From the NCBI GenBank assembly GCA_001657295.1, contig LYSW01000017.1, positions 1 through 44,375 of the forward strand: 44,375 bases of DNA. The letters run 5' to 3'. Below are positions 25,751-34,315 of the stretch, piece after piece. Numbering within the stretch: position 1 is the stretch's first letter; each line of letters starts with the position of its first letter. The stretch comes from Oceanicaulis sp. BBD 1991-10 (lineage in GTDB: Bacteria > Pseudomonadota > Alphaproteobacteria > Caulobacterales > Maricaulaceae). A model generated the notes under the pieces. That model saw only the letters and a list, made by a program, of their open reading frames with translations, had not been told where the DNA came from and did not search any database. Position numbers and translations under genes: made by a program.

Positions 25751-27036
25751 GACGTCTGGGCTCCTAAAAGCTGAGAGTGTGAGAGATGGGACAGGGCGGA
25801 CTGGCTGATCACCGCAGCGGCCAATGCGATCCCGGCGGCGTAACCGGCCGCGGCGCCCGCCAATCCGGCGCCGGATCCGGCCAAAAGTCCCAATAGCGAG
25901 GCGAGCCCCAGCATTGCGGCGCCGATGCATTCGCGTGTCGGCGCCCCGGCGGCGCGCAAGGCTAGCAGGCTGGTCTCGGCGAACAGACGCGCGGCGCCCG
26001 ACAGGCACAGCACCGCGACGAGACCGGAGACATGCGCCCACTGCGCTCCGAACAGGATGGGCACATAGACCAGCGCCGCCAGGCTCTGGATCAGGAACAG
26101 GGTGGCGAAAGCCGGGGCATAGACGCGCAGCACCCGGCCATGGGCTGCTCTGATCCCGCCCGGCTCGGTCGCGGCGGTGCAAAAGCGCGGATAGACGACC
26201 CGGTTGAAGGCGGTGGAGACCGCGCTCGACAGACCGGCGCCGGCGTTGAAGGCGACGTAGTAAACGCCCGCTGCGTCAAGCCCGAACAGAGACGCGACAA
26301 TCAGCTTGTCCGCGTGCAGGCGCAATCCGGCGATCAATTCGGAAATCAGAACCGGCGCGCAGAACCGGCCAAGCGGACCCAGAGGGGCTGGCCGAACGCC
26401 GGGCTTTCGCCGCCATGGGCGGCCCCAGGCCATTCCGATCAGCCAGACCGGCGCGGTCAGGAGCTTGGGCAGAACGATCGCCCAGACTTCGAATCCGGTC
26501 AGCGCCAAGGCGATCGTGAGCGCGTTGTCCAGGATCAGCTGGGCGGCATTGACGCCCGCCATGCGGGCCATGCCTTCGCGGCGCATGATCATCCAGGCGT
26601 GCACGCACCCCATCGGCATGAAGAGATAGACGCCGGCCAGCGCCGCGATCAGCCAGAAAAGTTCCGGTCGATCCGCAAGCGCGCTGACCAAGGCGCCTGC
26701 GCCGACCTGCAGCACGGCGAGCGCGATGGCGACGACCCAGCTGATCCGGTAGGCGGTCTCGGCGACGTTCGCCAGTTCCTCCTGGCGCGCACGGATCACC
26801 GCGGCGCCCAGGCCGTTCTCATTGAACAGGCGGACGATCTCGAAAACCGCAAGCGCCAACGCAGCCGCGCCGAAAACGTCCGGCGTCATCAGGCGCGCGA
26901 GCAGAATTGTCGCTCCCAGGCGTGTGACCCGAATGGCCAGCTCGGCGCCCGCCATCCAGCTCATGCCGCTCACAATCCGGTCCCGGATCAACGCCCGACC
27001 GCGGATTGAAAGAGATTTGAGGCTGATCGCCGGCAT
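25747..27036 (-). CDS. Wzx-type polysaccharide flippase (MOP superfamily)
   Basis: 429-aa integral membrane protein with about 12 hydrophobic segments. The N-terminal GMSWMAGAELAIRVTRLG and LLARLMTPDVFGAAALALAVFEI match the WzxC/RfbX-like flippases that move undecaprenyl-linked repeat units to the periplasm. ATG at 27036 follows AGGAGC at 8 nt. It is first in the leftward operon and overlaps the next gene by 4 nt. The upstream 304-bp region is shared with the divergent WecG-fusion gene. I found no strong -24/-12 promoter facing leftward. Confidence 0.92.
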   Translation of the reverse strand: MPAISLKSLSIRGRALIRDRIVSGMSWMAGAELAIRVTRLGATILLARLMTPDVFGAAALALAVFEIVRLFNENGLGAAVIRARQEELANVAETAYRISWVVAIALAVLQVGAGALVSALADRPELFWLIAALAGVYLFMPMGCVHAWMIMRREGMARMAGVNAAQLILDNALTIALALTGFEVWAIVLPKLLTAPVWLIGMAWGRPWRRKPGVRPAPLGPLGRFCAPVLISELIAGLRLHADKLIVASLFGLDAAGVYYVAFNAGAGLSSAVSTAFNRVVYPRFCTAATEPGGIRAAHGRVLRVYAPAFATLFLIQSLAALVYVPILFGAQWAHVSGLVAVLCLSGAARLFAETSLLALRAAGAPTRECIGAAMLGLASLLGLLAGSGAGLAGAAAGYAAGIALAAAVISQSALSHLSHSQLLGAQTS

Positions 27037-27145
27037 GGGTGTGCTCCTGAAATGTCAGGGCACAGGCCTCATGGTGAGGTCCATCGGCGAGTCGCGGCGC
27101 CGAAAAACACGCTATCGGCTCTGGAAAGATTGGGAAATTCGCGTT

Positions 27146-27159
27146 CGCACACCTGTGCG
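27146..27159. promoter_or_regulatory. Palindrome CGCACACCTGTGCG in the divergent EPS promoter region
   Basis: Perfect 6-bp arms around CC, of a different form from the LuxO-type operators. It lies 110 bp upstream of the flippase start. It could be an operator for another regulator; no cognate is identifiable here. Confidence 0.3.
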
Positions 27160-27196
27160 TGCGCCATCTCGGCCGGCTCTCAATTCGCAATGCCTG

Positions 27197-27216
27197 TCTC
27201 AGTTTGCGAGACGCAA
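27197..27216. promoter_or_regulatory. LuxO/SypG-type operator 3 (composite)
   Basis: TTGCGAGACGCAA at 27204-27216 is a perfect palindrome of the TTGC-N5-GCAA form. It overlaps TCTCAGTTTGCGA at 27197-27209, which resembles the SypG enhancer element (TTCTCA-N3-TGC). It sits between the flippase operon and the WecG-fusion gene. Confidence 0.55.
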
Positions 27217-27277
27217 TATGCGCGCTCCGAACCAGGCCGTTTGAACTTAAGTCTCAGAAATGTCGCGACTTTGAAGC

Positions 27278-27292
27278 CCGAAGGCTGTTTGC
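27278..27292 (+). promoter_or_regulatory. Weak sigma-54-like promoter candidate for the WecG-fusion gene
   Basis: CCGAAGGCTGTTTGC has a good TTGC -12 box at the right distance from operator 3 (69 bp from centre to -24), but the -24 box reads CG instead of GG. It is listed only because position and operator fit the other promoters of the locus. Confidence 0.25.
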
Positions 27293-27340
27293 GCCTCGAT
27301 ATGATTGGGAGCGGTCAGGTCCATAGTTATGGAGTTGACC

Positions 27341-28801
27341 ATGCTCGATACCGCTATTGTCGTGAACGCGCTGGAGCGCCAGGCGCCGAAGCCTGCTCTG
27401 CCTGCTCGCCCTTTGCCGCAAGTCCTATCGCGGGGCGCGGACGATCTTCCCTCGAGGCCCGTCCTGGACTTCGCATTGACGGATGCGAGCCAGGGCGAGG
27501 CCGTTGACTGGATCATTGATCGCGCCCAGCGCGGGGTTCGAACGCGCGTCGGGTTCCTCAATGCGCATTGCGCTAATGTTGCCCGCGCAGACTGGCGTTA
27601 TCGGCTCGCGCTGAAGACGTGCGACGCGGTCTTTCCTGACGGCGCCGGCGTTGATCTCGCCGCCCGGCTCGACGGGGTGTCTTTGAGCGCCAATCTCAAC
27701 GGCACCGATTTGTTCGACCCGCTCTGTGAGGCGATGGCGAAGGCCGGGCTCTCGCTTTACCTGTTGGGCGGCCGCCCCGGGGTCGCCCGGCGTGCGGCTG
27801 AGCAGGCGCGGACAACGCATCCAAACCTCATCATCGCAGGCTGCCGGTCGGGCTTTTTCGCGCCGAATGCGGAGGCGGCGGTCGTCGACGCGATCAACGC
27901 CAGCGGCGCGGATGTGGTCATGGTCGCCCTGGGCGTGCCGGATCAGGATGTCTGGCTGGCCCGCATCGCGCCGCGCTTAAGCGCGCCGGTCAGCCTGGGA
28001 GTCGGCGGCCTGTTCGATTTTGTCTCCGGCCGCATTCCGCGCGCGCCGGAATGGATGCGCGAAGCGGGCCTGGAATGGGTCTACCGTTTGTGGCGGGAGC
28101 CGCGCCGGCTTTGGCGGCGCTATGTTCTCGGCAATGCCGGCTTCCTCGCCCACCTCGCCGTTCGTCGAAGCCGGGCTGAGATCGAGCGTTTTCGTCCGAA
28201 ATTGAGCCTGGGCCTGAAGCGCTTGGTCGACGTCGCCGGCGCCCTTGGCGGGCTGGCGCTTCTAAGCCCTGTGCTGGCCGTCGCCGCGATCGCCGTGAAG
28301 CTCGGCTCCAAAGGGCCGGTCCTGTTTCGACAACGCCGCATCGGCGAAGGCGGCGAGGCCTTCGAGATGTTGAAGTTCCGGTCGATGGTCGCCGACGCCG
28401 AAGCGCGGCGGGCCGCGCTTCTCAAGCAGAGCGACCGGGACGGCCTGACCTTCAAGATGAAGGCGGACCCGCGCATCAACGCCGTCGGACGATTGATCCG
28501 CCGCTACTCGATCGACGAGCTGCCTCAGCTGATCAATGTGCTCAAGGGCGACATGTCGCTTGTCGGCCCGCGGCCCGCCCTTCCCGAGGAGGTCGAACAA
28601 TATGCGCCGCATCACCGCGACAGGCTGAGGGGCCGACCCGGCCTGACCGGCCTCTGGCAGGTCTCCGGCCGCGCCAAAGTCGGATTTGAAGACATGGTCG
28701 TGCTGGACCAGCGCTATCTTCAAACGCGGAGCTTCTGGGGCGATATCGCGATCATGCTCAGGACCCCCAAAGCCGTCTTCGGCGCAGACGGGGCCTATTA
28801 A
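27341..28801 (+). CDS. Fusion of WecG/TagA/CpsF glycosyltransferase and polyprenyl-phosphate sugar-1-phosphate transferase
   Basis: 486 aa from ATG 27341, which has GGAG 6 nt upstream; ATG 27329 is possible but has a poorer site. Residues about 35-270 form a GT26 domain (GFLNAHCANVARAD, DAVFPDGAGVDLAARL, LLGGRPGVA, GVGGLFDFVSGRIPRAPEWM). Residues about 285-486 form the PglC/WbaP-like catalytic domain with its membrane segment (RLVDVAGALGGLALLSPVLA), then VLFRQRRIGEGG, LKFRSM, DELPQLINVLKGDMSLVGPRP and LTGLWQVSGR. So one protein should load the first sugar-phosphate on undecaprenyl phosphate and add the second sugar. This makes it the entry enzyme of the EPS pathway. Confidence 0.93.
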   Translation: MLDTAIVVNALERQAPKPALPARPLPQVLSRGADDLPSRPVLDFALTDASQGEAVDWIIDRAQRGVRTRVGFLNAHCANVARADWRYRLALKTCDAVFPDGAGVDLAARLDGVSLSANLNGTDLFDPLCEAMAKAGLSLYLLGGRPGVARRAAEQARTTHPNLIIAGCRSGFFAPNAEAAVVDAINASGADVVMVALGVPDQDVWLARIAPRLSAPVSLGVGGLFDFVSGRIPRAPEWMREAGLEWVYRLWREPRRLWRRYVLGNAGFLAHLAVRRSRAEIERFRPKLSLGLKRLVDVAGALGGLALLSPVLAVAAIAVKLGSKGPVLFRQRRIGEGGEAFEMLKFRSMVADAEARRAALLKQSDRDGLTFKMKADPRINAVGRLIRRYSIDELPQLINVLKGDMSLVGPRPALPEEVEQYAPHHRDRLRGRPGLTGLWQVSGRAKVGFEDMVVLDQRYLQTRSFWGDIAIMLRTPKAVFGADGAY

Positions 28802-28808
28802 CGGCTTC

Positions 28809-28821
28809 TTGCAGAATGCGA
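28809..28821. promoter_or_regulatory. LuxO-type operator 4
   Basis: TTGCAGAATGCGA, one change from the palindrome. First of three sites before the kinase gene; centre 28815. Confidence 0.6.
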
Positions 28822-28829
28822 AAATAGTC

Positions 28830-28842
28830 TTGCAATATGCAG
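28830..28842. promoter_or_regulatory. LuxO-type operator 5
   Basis: TTGCAATATGCAG, one change from TTGCA-W3-TGCAA. Centre 28836, exactly 21 bp (two turns) from operator 4. Confidence 0.65.
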
Positions 28843-28850
28843 GTCTAGAG

Positions 28851-28863
28851 TCGCATTCTGCGA
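28851..28863. promoter_or_regulatory. LuxO-type operator 6
   Basis: TCGCATTCTGCGA, arms perfectly complementary. Centre 28857, again exactly 21 bp from operator 5 and 60 bp before the -24 box of the kinase promoter. Confidence 0.6.
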
Positions 28864-28915
28864 GACGAATTGGTTTTTATCGAAATAAATCAATGCTCTG
28901 AAAGCAAGCGGTGCC

Positions 28916-28930
28916 TGGCGTCAATATTGC
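28916..28930 (+). promoter_or_regulatory. Sigma-54 promoter of the kinase/response-regulator operon
   Basis: TGGCGTCAATATTGC: perfect TGGC and TTGC boxes with GG and GC 10 bp apart. Transcription should begin near 28942, 20 bp before the ATG at 28962 and just ahead of its ribosome site. Confidence 0.75.
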
Positions 28931-28961
28931 GCGTCCTCCCAAAGGCCGGGAGGTGCAGCTG

Positions 28962-31667
28962 ATGTCTGACGACAAGTCCAAAGTCCAGATTTTCGACACT
29001 CCCGCCCATCCCCGCACGCGCGAGGTTGGGCGGCGCGCCGAAGATCTGACCAATCTGCTCAGTCAGGCGGTGATTTCAACGGCGCTGGACGCCATCGTGG
29101 TGGTCGATGAGGATGGATGCTTCGTCGCGTTCAACGAGGCGGCCGAAGCCCTGTTCGGTCACAAGTCCGAAGATGTGCTCGGCGAGCCGATGGCCGCCCT
29201 CATCATCCCCAAAGAGATGCGCGGCGCGCACCACGCCGGCATGACGCGCTATTTGAAAACCGGCGAGAAGCGGGTGATCGGCAATCGCGTCGAAGTCCCG
29301 GCCACGCACGCCAATGGCGACACCATCTGGGTCGAGCTCACCGTCGCTCCGGTGCCCTTTGACGGCAGGCATTATTTCACCGCCTATATCCGCGACATCA
29401 CCAAGCGGCGGGCCCAGGAAGAAGCGCTCAAGGCGTCCGAAGCGCGTTACGCTGAGCTGTTCGAGAACAGCGTTGACGCTATCATCATCCACGATCTGGA
29501 CGGGCGCATCCACGATGTGAACGCCCAGGCGATGTCGCTTCTGGGCCGGTCCCGGGACGAGCTCCTGGCGACGCCGCTGCCGATGCTGCACCCAAAGGCC
29601 GACCATCCCAAGGCCCGGCAGGCCTTGGCCGAGGTGAGCGAAACCGGGCGCACGCGCTTGGAGATCAGCTTCCTGCACGAGTCCGGCCGCATCATTCCGA
29701 CCGAGATCAACGCCCAACGGTTTGAAAGCGGCGACACCGAGCTGGTTCAAGGAATCGTCCGCGATCAGAGCGAGCAGGCCAAGGCCAAGGCCGAGCGTGA
29801 ACGCTATGAGCGATTGCTGTCCTCGGCTGAATCGATCGCCCAGTTGGGCAGCTGGATGTGGGATGTGGAGACCGGCGAAATCCTCTGGAGCAAGGCGACC
29901 TACGAGATTTTCGGCATGACGCCGGAGGACGCGGTGACGCTGGAAAGCTACACGGCGCGCATTCATCCCGACGACCTGCCGGCCCTTCAAAGCAAGGTGG
30001 AGGCCGCCGTCGCGACCGGTGAAGGCTATGAAATTGAACATCGAATTCACCGTCCTGACGGCCAGGAGGTGATTGTCCGCGCGCAAGCGGTGACCGAAAG
30101 CGAAGACGGCGGGCCAGGCGCGCGCGCGCCTCGGACGCGCCGCTTGCTGGGCACGATCCAGGATATCACCGAGGCCCGGCGTGCTCAGGACGCCCTGGAA
30201 GCCGCCCGTGACGCCGCTGAAGCGGCGAACCGCGCCAAAACCGCATTCCTGGCCAATATGAGCCATGAGATGCGCACGCCGCTGAACGGGGTGATCGGAT
30301 CGCTGTCGCTGATCGAGCTCGATGGCCTGAAGGCGCAAGACGCCACCCATGTGGGCACCGCCCAGCGCTCCGCGGAAAGCGCGGTGACCCTGGTCAATGA
30401 TCTTCTGGACATCTCCCGGATCGAGGCCGGGGAGATTATTGTCGAGCCTGCGCCGTTTGATCTGGGCGAACTTGTCGAACAGACGCGCCAGATGTTTGCG
30501 CCGACCGCCCAGTCGAAGGCGCTGGACTTCACGGTCCGCGCCGACCCGGAGCCCGCCACCTTGTCCGGCGACGCCGGCAGGATTCGTCAGGTCCTGTTCA
30601 ATCTGACCGGCAACGCTCTGAAATTCACCGAGCATGGGCATGTCCGAGTGGCGTTCGCGACGACCGAGACCGATGGCGGCGTGGAGCTGCGCGTCGACGT
30701 CACCGACACGGGTCCCGGCGTGCCCGATCACATGCGCGAAACACTGTTTGAGCGGTTTCAGCAGGCCGATGTTTCGAAATCGCGGATGCATGGGGGAGTC
30801 GGCTTGGGACTGGCGATCAGCCGTGAGCTGGTGCTGGCGATGGGTGGAGACATCAATCTGGAAAATCGCCCGGAAGGCGGTGTCCGCGCCTGGTTCACGG
30901 TGCCGCTTGAGGCGGTGACCGGCGACGCCGTTCCATCGTCATCGGACCGTGACGCGAACCTGACCTTGAGCGGTCATGTGCTGCTTGCCGAGGACAGCGC
31001 GACCAATGCGGCGGTGGCCAAGGCGATGCTCAACCGCTTCGGGCTGACCTGCGATCTGGCGCGCAACGGCGCCGAAGCGGTCAGCCTGGCGATGGCCGGA
31101 GAATACGACGTCGTCTTGATGGACATGGCCATGCCGGTCAAAGACGGGCTGGACGCCACGCGCGACCTGCGCGCGGCTGGATATGAGGGCCCGATCATCG
31201 CCTTGACGGCCCATGCCCTGCCTCAATCGCGCGACGAGGCGCTGGAGGCCGGGGTCACCAGCTATATGACCAAGCCGCTCAATATGGGGCTTTTGAAGAA
31301 GGCGCTGGCGCCATGGCTGGGACGCCATGCCGGTCCGTTGATCGATCAGGCGGACAAGGCCCGTCGATGGGGCGAGCTGCAAGATGTCTATGCTGACGTC
31401 GCGCAGATATTCCTCAGCGAGCTTTCGCAGCGGCTTCAGAGCATCGAGGAGGCGTTCGAGCAGGCCGATTTTGAAACGGTCGCATTGAATGCGCACGCGC
31501 TTAAAGGCGCTGCGGAGAACCTCGCGGCGAAGCGCTTATTCCAGGCCGCACGCACCGTCGAGCACGCGGCGAAAGATAACGCCGTCAAACCGGACGGAAT
31601 TGAGATCTTAAAACGAATTGCGGATCAGACGGCGACCGAATTGGGCCGCGGTCCGCTGGACCCATAA
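28962..31667 (+). CDS. Hybrid histidine kinase PAS-PAS-PAS-HisKA-HATPase-REC-HPt
   Basis: 901-aa sensor. ATG 28962 is chosen over the in-frame GTG at 28911 because GGGAGG lies close upstream and the GTG would lie before the sigma-54 promoter boxes. Three PAS domains (about 36-152, 160-272, 283-405) each end in a typical IRDIT- or IVRDQ-type strand. HisKA has NMSHEMRTPLNG (His near 435), and the HATPase spans about 543-650 with GVGLGLAIS. The receiver domain (670-786) has phospho-Asp in VVLMDMAMP and Lys in MTKPL. The HPt domain has AHALKGAAENL (His near 844). No membrane segment is visible. The full His-Asp-His chain predicts a phosphorelay to the response regulator encoded 12 bp downstream, as in LuxQ/LuxU-LuxO and SypF-SypG. 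Confidence 0.94.
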   Translation: MSDDKSKVQIFDTPAHPRTREVGRRAEDLTNLLSQAVISTALDAIVVVDEDGCFVAFNEAAEALFGHKSEDVLGEPMAALIIPKEMRGAHHAGMTRYLKTGEKRVIGNRVEVPATHANGDTIWVELTVAPVPFDGRHYFTAYIRDITKRRAQEEALKASEARYAELFENSVDAIIIHDLDGRIHDVNAQAMSLLGRSRDELLATPLPMLHPKADHPKARQALAEVSETGRTRLEISFLHESGRIIPTEINAQRFESGDTELVQGIVRDQSEQAKAKAERERYERLLSSAESIAQLGSWMWDVETGEILWSKATYEIFGMTPEDAVTLESYTARIHPDDLPALQSKVEAAVATGEGYEIEHRIHRPDGQEVIVRAQAVTESEDGGPGARAPRTRRLLGTIQDITEARRAQDALEAARDAAEAANRAKTAFLANMSHEMRTPLNGVIGSLSLIELDGLKAQDATHVGTAQRSAESAVTLVNDLLDISRIEAGEIIVEPAPFDLGELVEQTRQMFAPTAQSKALDFTVRADPEPATLSGDAGRIRQVLFNLTGNALKFTEHGHVRVAFATTETDGGVELRVDVTDTGPGVPDHMRETLFERFQQADVSKSRMHGGVGLGLAISRELVLAMGGDINLENRPEGGVRAWFTVPLEAVTGDAVPSSSDRDANLTLSGHVLLAEDSATNAAVAKAMLNRFGLTCDLARNGAEAVSLAMAGEYDVVLMDMAMPVKDGLDATRDLRAAGYEGPIIALTAHALPQSRDEALEAGVTSYMTKPLNMGLLKKALAPWLGRHAGPLIDQADKARRWGELQDVYADVAQIFLSELSQRLQSIEEAFEQADFETVALNAHALKGAAENLAAKRLFQAARTVEHAAKDNAVKPDGIEILKRIADQTATELGRGPLDP

Positions 31668-31679
31668 GGACTTTATTTG

Positions 31680-33116
31680 ATGACTATCGCGCGTGTCCTG
31701 ATCGTTGAAGACAGCCCCTCGCTGGCGCGGACCTATGAGAGCTTTCTGCGCAAGGATGTCGCGGAGACCGCAATCGCGGACACCGGTGCGGCGGCGCGTG
31801 ATCATGTGGCCGGGGCCGGCGCGCCCGACGCCATATTGCTCGACCTGGCCTTGCCGGATGCGAACGGATTGGAGCTGCTTCAGGAATGGCGCGGCGCCGG
31901 GATTGGATGTCCGATCGTGGTGATCACCGCCAACGGCAGTCTGACCGTCGCGGTCGACGCCATGCGGGAGGGCGCCACGGATTTTCTGGTCAAACCCTTC
32001 GGCGCGGAGCGTTTGCTGACCACGCTGCAAAACGCGGCGGACAAGGCCCGGCTGGAGCGGGTGGTGACCACCTATGAAAAGGCCGCCGGCCGCGCCGAGT
32101 TTTCCGGGTTTGTCGGCAAGTCGCTGCCGATGCAGGCGCTCTACCGGATGATCGAAGCCGCCGCCCCCTCCGACGCCAGCGTGCTGATCAGCGGAGAAAC
32201 GGGCACCGGCAAGGAATTGACGGCGCAAGCGGTGCACCGCAACTCCAAGCGCCGCCGCAAGCCGCTGGTGTCGCTGAATTGCGGCGCCATTCCCAAAGAC
32301 CTGATCGAAAGCGAGCTGTTCGGCCACGTGAAGGGCGCTTTCACCGGCGCGACCGGCGACCGGGCCGGGGCTGCGGAGCGGGCCGACGGCGGGACGCTCT
32401 TCCTGGACGAATTGGGCGAGATGCCGATCGAGCTGCAGCCCAAGCTCCTGCGCTTTTTGCAGACCGGCGAGTATATGCGCGTGGGCGACTCAAAGGCCCG
32501 GACCGCGAATATCCGCTTCGTCGCGGCGACCAATCGCGACCCGCTACAGGCGGTGCGCGCGGGCTTGCTGCGTGAAGACCTGTTCTTCCGCCTCAACGTC
32601 ATTCCGATTGAACTGCCGGCCTTGCGAGAGCGCGGCGAGGACATCCTGACGCTCGCCGAGAGCTTTCTCGAGCGCTTCTCGCGCGAGGAGGGCAAGCCGG
32701 CTTCCCGTATGAGCGACGCGATGCGCGCGAGCCTGTTGAACCATGCCTGGCCCGGCAATGTGCGCGAGCTGGAAAACTTCATGCGCCGTTGCGTGATCCT
32801 GAGCGTGTCTGATGGCGGGGCGCTGGATGCGCCGATCCCGCCGAGCGCTGTCGCACCCGCATCCGTCCGAGCGGCGACGTCCGCCGGGCCTGCGTCGATC
32901 GATGCGGCGGACCCGATCCCGGCGGCTTCCGCGGGAAGTGATGTCGAAGCGCCCAAACCGGGCCTCGAGCCCCTTTGGGTGACCGAGAAGAAGGCGATTG
33001 AGACAGCTGTCGCGCTATGCGACGGCAATATCTCTCTGGCGGCCAAGCAATTGGGGGTCGCGCCATCCACGATCTACCGAAAGCGTGATAGCTGGGCGGA
33101 CAAGACACCGGCCTAG
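31680..33116 (+). CDS. Sigma-54-dependent response regulator, LuxO/SypG type
   Basis: 478-aa enhancer-binding protein. The start is ATG 31680 with AAGGA 8 nt upstream. The receiver domain has acidic pair E10-D11, phospho-Asp 55 (LLDLALPD) and KPF at about 104. The AAA+ domain has Walker A GETGTGKE, the sigma-54 contact loop GAFTGAT near residue 219, Walker B GGTLFLDELGEM and the RLNVIPIELPALRER sensor region. An Ala/Pro-rich linker of about 65 residues precedes the Fis-type helix-turn-helix (ISLAAKQLGVAPSTIYRK, about 452-469). The opening VLIVEDSPSLARTYESFL resembles LuxO and SypG. It should bind the TTGC-N5-GCAA sites in this locus and drive the -24/-12 promoters. Its stop overlaps the convergent glycosyltransferase stop by 3 nt. 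Confidence 0.94.
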   Translation: MTIARVLIVEDSPSLARTYESFLRKDVAETAIADTGAAARDHVAGAGAPDAILLDLALPDANGLELLQEWRGAGIGCPIVVITANGSLTVAVDAMREGATDFLVKPFGAERLLTTLQNAADKARLERVVTTYEKAAGRAEFSGFVGKSLPMQALYRMIEAAAPSDASVLISGETGTGKELTAQAVHRNSKRRRKPLVSLNCGAIPKDLIESELFGHVKGAFTGATGDRAGAAERADGGTLFLDELGEMPIELQPKLLRFLQTGEYMRVGDSKARTANIRFVAATNRDPLQAVRAGLLREDLFFRLNVIPIELPALRERGEDILTLAESFLERFSREEGKPASRMSDAMRASLLNHAWPGNVRELENFMRRCVILSVSDGGALDAPIPPSAVAPASVRAATSAGPASIDAADPIPAASAGSDVEAPKPGLEPLWVTEKKAIETAVALCDGNISLAAKQLGVAPSTIYRKRDSWADKTPA

Positions 33117-34315
33117 GCGCTCAGAACACGCTGATAAATTTCCGCCAGGTCTTCGGCTGAGCGCGTCCAGGTGTAGCGCGCCATGACCTTTTCATGGCCG
33201 GTTTCACCCATCGCGAGCGCGATTTGCGGGTTGTCGAGCAGGCTGTTGACGGCGCGTGCGACCTTCCATCCGACCGGATCGGTCAGCAGGCCGTCATCGC
33301 CCTCGCTGATGACGCTCGCCATCACCGGCGTTCGCGCCGCGACGACCGGCTTGGCGAAGCGCCAGGCCTCCAGATAAGCCACGCCAAGGCTCTCCTCTGT
33401 GGACGGGACGCAGACCATGGAGCAGGACGCCAGCGCAGATTGCTTCTCCGCTTCGCCGACCAGGCCCAGCTTGATCACGCGCGCATCCTGGCCCGCGTCA
33501 TTGAAGGCGGCTTCAGACCGCGTGGTCCCGGGCCCGGCGAAGACGAACCGCGCCGCGGGGTGGTGTCGCCAGACATCGTGGCGGGCGTCGAGCAGCGCAC
33601 GATAGCCCTTGTATTCCGCCATGCGGCCGAGGAAGAGGATGATGGGCGCATCTCCAATCCCGTGCTGGCCGCGAAACCAGGCGGCGTCCGTCCGGACCGT
33701 CTCATCCAGCAGGGGCGCCATGGGCACGACATGGGTGTGGTCCGCCCGCGCGCCGCGATCAATCAACCAGTCGCGCTCATAATCCGTCATGGCGATGACG
33801 GCGTCTGCGCGCCGGTAAAGCCGCCTGAAGCCAGGGCTCGACCAGGCCGTTCCTTCAGGCCGGGTGGTGTGAGCGAGCGGGGTGAAAACGAAGGGCTTCC
33901 TGCTCGCCGCCGCGGCCTCGGCCAATGGGGTGCAGCCGTTATAGATCACATGATGGAGATCGGCGCAGGCGAGGCTGGTGCGCAGATTCTTGCTCAAGGC
34001 GCACTGAGCGAGCTTGCGGAACGCCGCGCGGGCATAGCGGTTTCGCTCCGCATGATGCGCCAGCGCGCGGAGCGCCAGACCCGCCAGCGCGGTGGGAGCG
34101 AGCTGATGCGTGGACACGCCCTGATCGTCAAAAGCTTCCGCTTTCCCAAAGGCATAGGCCGTGTCGGTGGCGTGAGGACTGTCCGAGCAGATTTTCGCGA
34201 CCAATGGCTGCACAGTGTCGGGCAGGGCGTGAACCAGGGCGCGTGAATGCTGCTCCGCGCCGCCCATGGCGGGCCAGTAGCGCGGCACCAGAATGGCCGG
34301 TTGGATTGCGGTCAT
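33113..34315 (-). CDS. Glycosyltransferase family 4 (EPS)
   Basis: 400-aa GT-B-fold enzyme. ATG 34315 overlaps the upstream ligase/polymerase stop as ATGA. The N-terminal LVPRYWPAMGGAEQHSRAL is the usual acceptor-domain opening. The C-terminal half has ILFLGRMAEYKGYRALLDA, FVFAGPG and PSTEESLGVAYLEAWRFAKPVVA, the E-x7-E type nucleotide-sugar motif. It is probably retaining, acting in the cytoplasm on the lipid-linked repeat unit. Last gene of the leftward five-gene export operon. Confidence 0.93.
   Translation of the reverse strand: MTAIQPAILVPRYWPAMGGAEQHSRALVHALPDTVQPLVAKICSDSPHATDTAYAFGKAEAFDDQGVSTHQLAPTALAGLALRALAHHAERNRYARAAFRKLAQCALSKNLRTSLACADLHHVIYNGCTPLAEAAAASRKPFVFTPLAHTTRPEGTAWSSPGFRRLYRRADAVIAMTDYERDWLIDRGARADHTHVVPMAPLLDETVRTDAAWFRGQHGIGDAPIILFLGRMAEYKGYRALLDARHDVWRHHPAARFVFAGPGTTRSEAAFNDAGQDARVIKLGLVGEAEKQSALASCSMVCVPSTEESLGVAYLEAWRFAKPVVAARTPVMASVISEGDDGLLTDPVGWKVARAVNSLLDNPQIALAMGETGHEKVMARYTWTRSAEDLAEIYQRVLSA

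Noticed and set aside
27161-27174. Leftward GG-N10-GC match as sigma-54 promoter for the flippase operon
   Set aside because: The -12 box reads GCGC rather than TTGC and the operator is only 36 bp away, so support is poor.
27331-27344. GG-N10-GC match over the WecG-fusion start codon
   Set aside because: It overlaps the ribosome site and ATG, lacks TTGC, and cannot start an mRNA with that start codon.
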